A program made the translations under genes and the position numbers. The notes beneath the pieces were generated by a model. It had not been told where the DNA came from. It saw only the letters and a program-made list of their open reading frames with translations, and ran no database searches. This document shows positions 24,389-31,800 of a stretch of DNA of 32,867 bases, piece after piece. Source of the DNA: a virus; IMG/VR virus record IMGVR_UViG_3300024231_000035, positions 1 to 32,867 of that record; one strand, written 5' to 3'. Each line of letters opens with the position of its first letter. Within the stretch, counting starts at the first letter, position 1.

Positions 24389-25518
24389 TGAGAGTATTAG
24401 TAATACCTAATTATACAAATTTTGGACAAGTAAAGGATATCAATAGGGATTCGTTCCTATTGGTATTCAAATCTTTTTTAGATAACACACAAATTGGTAA
24501 AGAATGGGAGTGGGTTTTACCTTATCCAGGTGGTGGAATGCATAATCATCCTGGTATTATAAACACCTTTGAATACCCGAATGTAACGATGTTACAAATG
24601 GACCCGATAGATTGTTTCCCAGCTAAGATGCGAGTTGATTATCCTCATAAATTTTTTGAGAAAACTATTGAGAAATATGAAGGAGAATTCAATTTAGTAT
24701 GGTCACACCTACCAGAATGGACTAATTTATATAAGATATCAAGAATATATAATAAATTACAACCAATAATTGGGTACTGTCATTGGAGTGAAATACCTGA
24801 AAATGGTGCAAGAACTGAAAACTCATTTTGGACAAACATTAGAGGTATTTTACAAATGGAAGTTTGTGGTGTAAACTCAAATTATCAGAAAAGTGTTATT
24901 CTTAAAAACGCAGCTAAAGATTTCCAACCACATATCGTTGAAAAGTTGGATAAGATTATTCAGCCTTGGTATTTAGGATGTGATTCAGCTACTCCATCAA
25001 ATGGGTATGATGATAAAACAATCGTATTCAATCATAGAGAAGGTGTTTATACTGGTTCTAAGTGGTTTTGGGAAACTATGGATGAGTTATGGAAAGAAAG
25101 ACAAGATTTCAAAGTTTATACTACCTTAAAAGAAATGGGTAAATCATACACTAAATATATTGGAGCAGCTGATAGAAAAGTATATCTAAATCAGTTATCA
25201 AAAGCACATTTTGGTGTAGGTACGTTTCAAGGTTATTCAGCTTGGAGTATGAGTACAACTGATGGATTTTCAGTAGGTGTACCATATTTACTACCAAATG
25301 ATTTTTGTTATCCTGAAATGGTGGGTAATGATTATCCACTTCTTTATAATGGCAAGAAAGAATTTAAGGAAATGGTAATTAAGTTATTAGATGGTGATAT
25401 TAAAAGACCTGATGTAACCCATCTTGCCCAATCTCTTTTATGGGAATCACAAATTGAAAAATATTGGAATGTAGATAAAAACTTTATTAATACTGCTAGA
25501 AAAGAATTTAATGTATAA
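24388..25518 (+). CDS. Glycosyltransferase, GT-B fold (GT4/DUF3524-like)
   Basis: This is a 376-residue protein. The N-terminus MRVLVIPNYTNF is a first Rossmann strand. The C-terminal domain has IVFNHREGVYTGSKWFWE (about 210-227), then YLNQLSKAHFGVGTFQGYS, and a donor-site-like GVPYLLPNDFCYPEMV. The last part resembles the LLPNrlsYPEl segment of queuosine-tRNA mannosyltransferase-like (DUF3524) and GT4 enzymes. The acceptor could be DNA, a protein, or a nucleoside; nothing decides it. It begins on the last base of the DGQHR-HNH gene (TAATG) and overlaps polymerase by 8 bases, so it is expressed early with replication genes, as T4 DNA glucosyltransferases are. There is no signal peptide. Confidence 0.6.
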   Translation: MRVLVIPNYTNFGQVKDINRDSFLLVFKSFLDNTQIGKEWEWVLPYPGGGMHNHPGIINTFEYPNVTMLQMDPIDCFPAKMRVDYPHKFFEKTIEKYEGEFNLVWSHLPEWTNLYKISRIYNKLQPIIGYCHWSEIPENGARTENSFWTNIRGILQMEVCGVNSNYQKSVILKNAAKDFQPHIVEKLDKIIQPWYLGCDSATPSNGYDDKTIVFNHREGVYTGSKWFWETMDELWKERQDFKVYTTLKEMGKSYTKYIGAADRKVYLNQLSKAHFGVGTFQGYSAWSMSTTDGFSVGVPYLLPNDFCYPEMVGNDYPLLYNGKKEFKEMVIKLLDGDIKRPDVTHLAQSLLWESQIEKYWNVDKNFINTARKEFNV

Positions 25519-28033
25519 AAATTGTTATTACCAACGAGAAAAGAATCTCGTTCACATTTGGGATGATAAACAAGGATATAGAGCATTTCCTTATACTCGA
25601 TACGCTTATGAAAAAGCAGTAAATGGCCCATTCACCACTTTATATGGTGATAAAGTAAGTAAGATTTACAAATTCAAAAAGGATGATCCTGATTTATTCG
25701 AAAGTGATGTACCTGAAACTACAAGAGTATTAGTAGATACTTATACTGATTCGGATTTACCATCAGAAGGACACGTTATTCTTACATACGATATTGAGTG
25801 TGAAATGGAGAGTGGTTTACCAAATCCAGAAGAAGCAGAAAATGAATTAACTTCAATAGCATTACATGATTCTGCTACCAATCAATATTGGGTGTTGGTT
25901 ATGGATAAAGATGGTATCTTAGAAGAGAAAACAACGGATAAATGTATTGTACTTCCTTTCAGAACTGAAGAGGATATGTTAATGAAGTATTTGGAGTTAT
26001 ATGAGATGATAAATCCATCTATTGTAACTGGTTGGAATATCGATTACTTTGATACACCAATGTTGTATAATCGTATCAAACGATTATTAGGTAAAAGACA
26101 CGCTAATAGATTATCACCAATCGGTGAGTGTTTTTGGTCACCTTATCGTAAGAGATACTTTATGGCGGGTGTATCTTATTTAGATTATCTCTCACTTTAT
26201 AAAAACTTTACATACTCAGAATTAGATTCATATCGATTAGATTCTATTGCACAAAAAGAGTTAGGTAGAGGTAAGATTGAATATGATGGAAATTTGGATA
26301 TTCTTTTCAAAGAAGATATTGAGAAGTTTATTGAATATAACTTAGTGGATGTTGAGTTAGTAGTTGAGTTTGATAAAAAACTTCAATTCATTGATACTGC
26401 AAGAGGTATTTGTCACGCTGGACATGTTCCTTATGAAGATTTCGTTTATTCATCAAAATACTTAGAAGGTGCACTTTTAACTTATTTGAAAAGAAAAAGT
26501 ATTGTAGCACCTAACAAACCTGCTGATAGAAGAGAACGAATGGAAGCTCTTAAAGAAAATAAGCAAGAGAAGTTTATCGGAGCTTATGTAAAAGCACCAA
26601 TCGTTGGAAAGTATGATTGGATATATGATTTGGATTTAACTTCACTATATCCATCAATTATTATGACAATTAATATTTCACCTGAAACAAAGATGGGTAA
26701 GATTGCTGATTGGAGTGCTGAGGATTTCGTAAAAGATAAGAGAGATAGTTGGGAAATTAATGGTGATAAAATCACACAAGAAAATCTAAAGAAGTTTTTT
26801 GAAAGAAGTAAATTTTCAGTTGCATCAAATGGTGTTTTATATAGAACTGATAAAGTAGGTTGTATTCCTGATATTTTGGATTTATGGTTCTCTCAGAGAG
26901 TTGAGTTCAAAAACAAAATGAAAGAATATGGAAAAAGTGGAGAAAAAGAAAAATACGAATGGTATAAAAAACGTCAGTTGGTTCAGAAAATTTTACTTAA
27001 CTCTTTATATGGTGTGCTTGGCCTTCCTGCCTTTAGGTTCTATGATGTTGATAATGCTACCGCTGTTACCACAACGGGACAGACAGTTATTAAATCAACT
27101 GCGGATATGGCTAACATCAAATATAATAAGGAGCTTAATACTCCTGATGCTGACTCTAATATATACATTGATACTGATTCAGTATTTTTCTCAGCAGCAC
27201 CTCTTTTAGACCATAGGATTCCTAATTGGAAAGATAATGACCAACAAACAATAGCTGGGTTTGTAAATGATATTGCTGGTGAGATGCAAGATTATCTCAA
27301 TGATTTTTATGATATTCTTGCTGAAAAGGTATTCAACGTAGATAAGGATAAACACCGATTTGAGATTAAGAAAGAATATGTTTCAAAAGCCGGTATTTGG
27401 ATTGCTAAGAAACGATATGCACAATGGATTATATCAGATAATGGTGTACCTGTTGATAAGTTAGATGTAAAGGGATTGGATGTTGTACGTTCTTCATATC
27501 CAGCAGCATTTAGAAAGTTTATGAGTGAGGTTCTTATTGAAATTCTTAGAGGTGATACTGAAGAACAACTTACAAATAGAGTTTACGATTTCAAAAATGA
27601 TTTGGTAAATATGGATGTTGTTAAGATTGCTAAAGCAGGGGCTGTAAAAAACTTAAATAAATACATGCCTAAAAAGAAAGACCAAACGGCAATGTTCCAA
27701 TTCATTAGTGGAACACCAGCACACGTAAAAGCATCAATTGCATACAATCAATTGTTAAAACACTTCAAAGTGGAAAATCAATACGAACCTTTGAAGGGTG
27801 GTGATAAAATTAAATGGGTATATTTGAAACAAAATCAATATGGGTTAGATGCAGTAGCTATGAATGGTTACAATGACCCACCTCAGATTATGGAGTTAAT
27901 AAAAACTCATATCAACCACGATAAAATCTTCGAAAGAGAACTTCTAAAGAAATTAGAAGATTTCTACGGAGCATTAGGGTGGGGAGAAGTTCTCTCTTCC
28001 AAAAAGACAGCTGAAAAGTTTTTCTCTTTTTAG
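25511..28033 (+). CDS. Replicative DNA polymerase, family B (gp43-like)
   Basis: This 840-residue protein is close to T4 gp43 (898). Exo I is TYDIECE with D94/E96, Exo II is TGWNIDYFDTP near 172, and Exo III is YNLVDVELV near 275. Motif A is DLTSLYPSII near 373, motif B is KILLNSLYGVLG near 493, and motif C is YIDTDS near 550. So both proofreading and polymerase sites are intact. The C-terminus ends KTAEKFFSF, consistent with a clamp-binding tail. The ATG at 25511 overlaps the glycosyltransferase stop by 8 bases. The sliding-clamp gene is next, under its own promoter. Confidence 0.96.
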   Translation: MYKNCYYQREKNLVHIWDDKQGYRAFPYTRYAYEKAVNGPFTTLYGDKVSKIYKFKKDDPDLFESDVPETTRVLVDTYTDSDLPSEGHVILTYDIECEMESGLPNPEEAENELTSIALHDSATNQYWVLVMDKDGILEEKTTDKCIVLPFRTEEDMLMKYLELYEMINPSIVTGWNIDYFDTPMLYNRIKRLLGKRHANRLSPIGECFWSPYRKRYFMAGVSYLDYLSLYKNFTYSELDSYRLDSIAQKELGRGKIEYDGNLDILFKEDIEKFIEYNLVDVELVVEFDKKLQFIDTARGICHAGHVPYEDFVYSSKYLEGALLTYLKRKSIVAPNKPADRRERMEALKENKQEKFIGAYVKAPIVGKYDWIYDLDLTSLYPSIIMTINISPETKMGKIADWSAEDFVKDKRDSWEINGDKITQENLKKFFERSKFSVASNGVLYRTDKVGCIPDILDLWFSQRVEFKNKMKEYGKSGEKEKYEWYKKRQLVQKILLNSLYGVLGLPAFRFYDVDNATAVTTTGQTVIKSTADMANIKYNKELNTPDADSNIYIDTDSVFFSAAPLLDHRIPNWKDNDQQTIAGFVNDIAGEMQDYLNDFYDILAEKVFNVDKDKHRFEIKKEYVSKAGIWIAKKRYAQWIISDNGVPVDKLDVKGLDVVRSSYPAAFRKFMSEVLIEILRGDTEEQLTNRVYDFKNDLVNMDVVKIAKAGAVKNLNKYMPKKKDQTAMFQFISGTPAHVKASIAYNQLLKHFKVENQYEPLKGGDKIKWVYLKQNQYGLDAVAMNGYNDPPQIMELIKTHINHDKIFERELLKKLEDFYGALGWGEVLSSKKTAEKFFSF

Positions 28034-28064
28034 TTGGATAATTAAAAATAAATTCGTATATTAG
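28033..28064 (+). promoter_or_regulatory. Bacteroidota-type promoter of the clamp operon
   Basis: GTTG at 28033-28036 (one mismatch to TTTG) and TATATTAG at 28057-28064 (one mismatch) are separated by 20 nt. The element starts on the last base of the polymerase stop codon. The leader to the ATG at 28096 is about 25 nt. Confidence 0.65.
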
Positions 28065-28095
28065 TAAACATTAAAATAAATCTTAAAAGTAAATT

Positions 28096-28791
28096 ATGGA
28101 AAAAGCAAAATTTGATGGTTTCATCAATCGATACAATCTCGGTGGAGAGGTTGAATCAGTAATGGTAAAATCTGAAGGTTCTAACCTTTCAGTTAGAATG
28201 ATTTCAGATGATAAAACTCTTTTAGGGGATGTAACAGTAACAGGCGCAGATTTTCCTGATGGTGAATTTGGTATCTATACTACATCTCAATTAAAGGGGT
28301 TATTAAGTGTATTAGATAATACAATCGATGTAGAAGAAGTAACAGGTGCACTAAAGTTCTCAGATAAAGGAACTAAGATGCAATATATGTTAGCAGCACC
28401 TTCAGTTATCCCAGCGGTACCTGATTTGAAAGCACTTCCTCCATTCAATGTAGATATTACATTAGATAATGAGTTTGTAAACAAATTCATCAAATCTAAG
28501 GGAGCATTAGCAGATGCTGATACATTCACATTCACTTGTAAAAACAACAAAGGAGAAATCATCTTAGGATATTCTTCTATTAACTCAAATAGAATCTCTA
28601 TTTCAGTTGATTGTAAGTGTGATGGTGATGTAGAACCAATCGCATTCTCAGCAAAATATCTAAAAGCTATCTTATTAGCAAACAAAGGTTCATCAACTTC
28701 ATCTCTACAAATTTCTTCGCAGGGATTATCTAAAGTTGCATTTACCGAAGGAGAGTATGTATCAAATTACTATTTGGTAGAGATTAAGTAA
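28096..28791 (+). CDS. Sliding clamp, gp45-like
   Basis: This 231-residue protein matches T4 gp45 (228). It has two PCNA-like halves: the first with LSVRMISDDKTLLGDV and FGIYTTSQLKGLLSVL, the second with FTFTCKNNKGEIILGY, AFSAKYLKAILLANKG and the closing YLVEIK. Position between polymerase and clamp loader supports the call. Three subunits would form a ring that tethers the polymerase. In T4, gp45 also links to late transcription. The upstream promoter would allow higher expression than of the polymerase. Confidence 0.9.
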   Translation: MEKAKFDGFINRYNLGGEVESVMVKSEGSNLSVRMISDDKTLLGDVTVTGADFPDGEFGIYTTSQLKGLLSVLDNTIDVEEVTGALKFSDKGTKMQYMLAAPSVIPAVPDLKALPPFNVDITLDNEFVNKFIKSKGALADADTFTFTCKNNKGEIILGYSSINSNRISISVDCKCDGDVEPIAFSAKYLKAILLANKGSSTSSLQISSQGLSKVAFTEGEYVSNYYLVEIK

Positions 28792-28811
28792 TAACCATTA
28801 AAAAAGTAACT

Positions 28812-30029
28812 ATGAGTTTTTGGGATACCGAACCAGCAAAACCTGAATTTATATTCGAAGATGAGAAAAGAAAACTCATTGAGAATATGGACTACCTTAT
28901 GACAATGAGTGTAGAAGAACAAACACTTTATAAAAAGTGGGTTGAGTTGCAAGAGGATTCTATGATTAGAGATAAATCCCAAATCGCTACTCTTTATGAT
29001 GCACAATGGAAACCAACTGATATCAACAATAAGGAACTAACAATCAAAGAAATTGAAGAGTTAGAACCTTATGTTGAAATCGTAGAGGATTCAACTGAAG
29101 CTACAAAGTGGACTTATCTTAGAAAGATGATTCACACTATGAGTTGGACAGCTAATCCCGGTAGAAATGTGAAATTGTTTATCAAAGATAAAAAGAGTGG
29201 TAAACTTTTAGGTTTAGTATCTTTAGCATCAGATGTAACATCTATGAAAGTAAGAGATGATTATATCGGATGGAATAAAGAGAACAAATTCAAAGAGGGT
29301 AAGTTGAACTACACAACTATCGCATCCACCATTGTTTGTACCCAACCTTTAGGTTACAACTTTTTAGGTGGTAAACTCACCGCAATGATGACTACTGTTC
29401 CAGAAGTTAGAGAGTATTGGAAAAAGAAGTATGGGCAAACATTGATAGGTGTAGGAACAACTTCCCTTTATGGAATTCATTCACAATATAATGGTATTCC
29501 ACATTTTAAAACGTTAGGAGAATCAGCTGGTAAGATTGCATTGAAACCTGATGATGAGTTCTATGACCCTTGGCATCAATGGATTAAGGAAAATAGAGCT
29601 GATTGGTATGAAAATGCTATTACTAATGAAAGAATCCGAAATGGTAAATCTATGGGAACTGGTAAAGGAGCTAGTGGACCTGTGAGTGGTATCAAACAAA
29701 AGATACTTTCTCAGATTTTCAAAGAATGTGGTATTAGAGCATCCGATTATCATCACGGATTCAAAAGAGGAGTATATCTTGCTATGATGTATGAAAATGG
29801 ACCTGAGTTCCTTCGTTCAGAAATTGAGGAATCAGAACTTAAAATGAAAAAGAAGTTTGTTGAGGGTGTTGATTACATTAATAATTGGTGGAAAAGACAA
29901 GCAATTAAAAGATACTCAAAGTTACATGATTCTGGTAGATTGAAACCTGAAGATTTATTCTATATCGATGGTATAGGTAAAGATTGGGAAACTTTCAAAT
30001 CAGATAGATTAAACGAAGTAGGTAGATAA
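28812..30029 (+). CDS. DUF4338/DruA-like protein inside the clamp operon
   Basis: This is a 405-residue protein. The central region has KSGKLLGLVSLASDV, RDDYIGWNKENK, an IASTIVCTQPLGYNFLGGKL segment and GVGTTSLYGIHSQYNGIPHF. This order (LLG-strand, RD.(Y/F)IGW, VV..t..lp....LG.KLL, then a substrate strand) resembles the DUF4338 domain of DruA in Druantia defence, which I believe has a GNAT/Mom-like fold. The N-terminal 100 residues are acidic and helical; the C-terminal 150 are basic, with YHHGFKRGVYLAMM and WWKRQAIKRY. It lies 21 bases after the clamp and 10 before gp44. Its role here is unknown; no DruE-like helicase is present. Confidence 0.5.
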   Translation: MSFWDTEPAKPEFIFEDEKRKLIENMDYLMTMSVEEQTLYKKWVELQEDSMIRDKSQIATLYDAQWKPTDINNKELTIKEIEELEPYVEIVEDSTEATKWTYLRKMIHTMSWTANPGRNVKLFIKDKKSGKLLGLVSLASDVTSMKVRDDYIGWNKENKFKEGKLNYTTIASTIVCTQPLGYNFLGGKLTAMMTTVPEVREYWKKKYGQTLIGVGTTSLYGIHSQYNGIPHFKTLGESAGKIALKPDDEFYDPWHQWIKENRADWYENAITNERIRNGKSMGTGKGASGPVSGIKQKILSQIFKECGIRASDYHHGFKRGVYLAMMYENGPEFLRSEIEESELKMKKKFVEGVDYINNWWKRQAIKRYSKLHDSGRLKPEDLFYIDGIGKDWETFKSDRLNEVGR

Positions 30030-30039
30030 AATATAAAAT

Positions 30040-30987
30040 ATGGGATTTTTCGAAGAAACAAATAATGAACAAGTTGATAATAGTTTATGGGTAGAATCAT
30101 ATAGACCTGTAACATTAGAAAACTATGTAGGTAATGAACACCTAAAAGAAAAAGTAAGTGGTTATTTAGAAACTGGTGATGTACCACACCTTCTACTTTA
30201 TGGTAGAGCTGGTACTGGTAAGACAACTCTTGCTAAACTAATTGTAAAATCAATGGATTGTGATTATATGGTAATCAATGCATCTGATGAAAACAATGTA
30301 GAAACTGTAAGAAATAAAGTAAAAGGATTCGCATCATCAATGGGATTCAAAAAATATAAGATTGTTATTTTAGATGAGTTTGATTATATGTCTCAAAACG
30401 CACAAGCTATTTTGAGAAACTTAATGGAAACATTTTCACAACATTGTAGATTTATATTAACTTGTAACTATGTTGAGAAAGTTATTGACCCTATCCAAAG
30501 TAGATGTCAAACTTTTCAAATCATACCTCCAACTAAAAAGGATGTAGCAGTTCAAATATCAAAGATTTTGACTAGTGAAGAAGTAAAGTTTGAACCAAAA
30601 GATTTAGTTCCAATTATTGATGCTGGATATCCTGATATTAGAAAGATTATCAATACTTGTCAATTAAACTCAATCAAAGGTGAGTTAAAAGTAGATACTC
30701 AAAACCTTTTAGAGAATGATTATAAAATGAAGGTATTAGATATCCTAAAATCTTCAGATGATAAAAGAAATAAATATGTGAAAATGAGACAAGCTATTAT
30801 TGATAGTAGAGTAACTGATTTCTCAGAATTATTCACATTATTGTATGAAAAAGTTGATGAGTACGCTCCACAAAATACAGCGAATGTAGTTATTGCTCTT
30901 TCCGAAGGACAGAACAAACACTTTAACGCTATTGATAAAGAGATTCCAACTGCAGCAACTTTGATTGAAATTTTAAATTTAATATAA
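30040..30987 (+). CDS. Clamp loader large subunit, gp44-like AAA+ ATPase
   Basis: This 315-residue protein is close to T4 gp44 (319). WVESYRPVTLENYVGNEHLK is the start of the clamp-loader family. Walker A is GRAGTGKT (55-62), Walker B is LDEFD (111-115), and the sensor/Arg-finger SRC motif is at 154-156 in DPIQSRCQ. GYPDIRKIINTCQ is the sensor-2 region. It forms the four ATPase subunits of the loader that opens gp45. Its stop shares one base with the start of the zinc-ribbon gene (TAATG at 30985-30989). Confidence 0.95.
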   Translation: MGFFEETNNEQVDNSLWVESYRPVTLENYVGNEHLKEKVSGYLETGDVPHLLLYGRAGTGKTTLAKLIVKSMDCDYMVINASDENNVETVRNKVKGFASSMGFKKYKIVILDEFDYMSQNAQAILRNLMETFSQHCRFILTCNYVEKVIDPIQSRCQTFQIIPPTKKDVAVQISKILTSEEVKFEPKDLVPIIDAGYPDIRKIINTCQLNSIKGELKVDTQNLLENDYKMKVLDILKSSDDKRNKYVKMRQAIIDSRVTDFSELFTLLYEKVDEYAPQNTANVVIALSEGQNKHFNAIDKEIPTAATLIEILNLI

Positions 30988-31298
30988 TGGCAAATATAAT
31001 TGGTAAAGGTGGTAGTAAACCACAAAAAGCATCAGAGCAAAGTACACAACAACCAAAGTTAGATTTAGGTAAATCAACTCCTATTGTATGTGCTCATTGT
31101 GGGTATGATGTATTCATCGATGGTTCTAAGTTTAGAAAAATTTCAAAACTAATTACTGGTACTCCGCAAGATGTGATTGTACCAATCGAAGTAATGATGT
31201 GTGGTAATTGTGGTGAGATTTGTGAAGAGTTACTACCAGAACAAATGAAAGTATTAGCAGAGATTGATAGAAAAAACGCTGAAGAAACAAATGGCTAA
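30987..31298 (+). CDS. Small zinc-ribbon protein between clamp loader genes
   Basis: This is a 103-residue protein. The first 30 residues are polar and probably disordered (GSKPQKASEQSTQQPKL). Then come two Cys pairs, C35-AH-C38 and C72-GN-C75, spaced as in a zinc ribbon, with FRKISKLITGTPQDVIVP between them; C79 follows. The C-terminus is a charged helix. It is coupled by TAATG to gp44 and overlaps gp62 by 8 bases (ATGGCTAA). The location in the loader operon suggests it works with replication or clamp-linked transcription, but no named family is recognised. Confidence 0.65.
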   Translation: MANIIGKGGSKPQKASEQSTQQPKLDLGKSTPIVCAHCGYDVFIDGSKFRKISKLITGTPQDVIVPIEVMMCGNCGEICEELLPEQMKVLAEIDRKNAEETNG

Positions 31299-31740
31299 AT
31301 CACTATTCGACCATATTAAACAAATTACTAACGTTCAAAATCCAAAGTATTGGGATACGTTAGAAGAAGCAGATAAAAAGACTTGGAGTAACTATATGGT
31401 ACTTCGTTTTTTATCTATGAAATATGAGTGGGTAGAAACTATTGCTGCTGTACAACCTTATCTACAAGAAGTTCCTCCTAAAGCAATGTATTTAGCTATG
31501 ATTGATTTACTTCCAAAAGGTAGACACTTTATGAAGTATATGAAAGCTAAGGGAGCTGATAAATATGAAGGTTGGTTAGTAGAGTTAGTAGCTAAACATT
31601 ATGAAACCTCAAAGTTAGAAGCTGAAGATTACTTAAAGATTCTATATGCTAGTAGAACTGGTAAGGAAAAGATAAAACAATTATCAGAGGATTATGGAAC
31701 TGACCCGAAAATAATAAAGAAATTAAAATTAAAAATATAA
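31291..31740 (+). CDS. Clamp loader small subunit, gp62-like
   Basis: This is a 149-residue protein starting at the ATG of ATGGCTAA (31291); an upstream in-frame ATG at 31264 would add nine residues and lies deeper inside the previous gene, so it is less likely. The N-terminus SLFDHIKQITNVQNPKYW, then DKKTWSNYMVLRFLSM and the PKGRHFMKYMKAK segment match the gp62 family. A basic C-terminal helix (KIIKKLKLKI) ends it. With gp44 it makes the clamp loader. T4 gp62 is 187 residues, so this is a compact version. It is the last gene of the operon; a hairpin follows 5 bases after its stop. Confidence 0.85.
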   Translation: MAKSLFDHIKQITNVQNPKYWDTLEEADKKTWSNYMVLRFLSMKYEWVETIAAVQPYLQEVPPKAMYLAMIDLLPKGRHFMKYMKAKGADKYEGWLVELVAKHYETSKLEAEDYLKILYASRTGKEKIKQLSEDYGTDPKIIKKLKLKI

Positions 31741-31745
31741 TTGAG

Positions 31746-31770
31746 AAAAGTTTGGAAATCCCAAACTTTT
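31746..31770 (+). terminator. Terminator-like hairpin overlapping the next promoter
   Basis: AAAAGTTTGG (31746-31755) and CCAAACTTTT (31761-31770) form a perfect 10-bp inverted repeat with a 5-nt loop, ending in T residues. It sits 5 bases after the gp62 stop and can terminate that operon. The TTTG -33 element of the following promoter lies inside its left arm (31751-31754). Confidence 0.65.
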
Positions 31771-31782
31771 TTCGTATATTTG
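31751..31782 (+). promoter_or_regulatory. Bacteroidota-type promoter upstream of the Cas4-like gene
   Basis: TTTG at 31751-31754 and TATATTTG at 31775-31782 have the same 20-nt spacer as the other promoters. The leader to the ATG at 31801 is about 13 nt. The -33 element is in the arm of a terminator hairpin, so termination and initiation are physically fused. Confidence 0.8.
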
Positions 31783-31800
31783 TATAACAAATAAAAGTTT

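Noticed and set aside
28812-30029. A complete Druantia defence system
   Set aside because: Only one DruA-like protein is seen; there is no DruE helicase or other Druantia gene nearby, so only the domain resemblance is reported.
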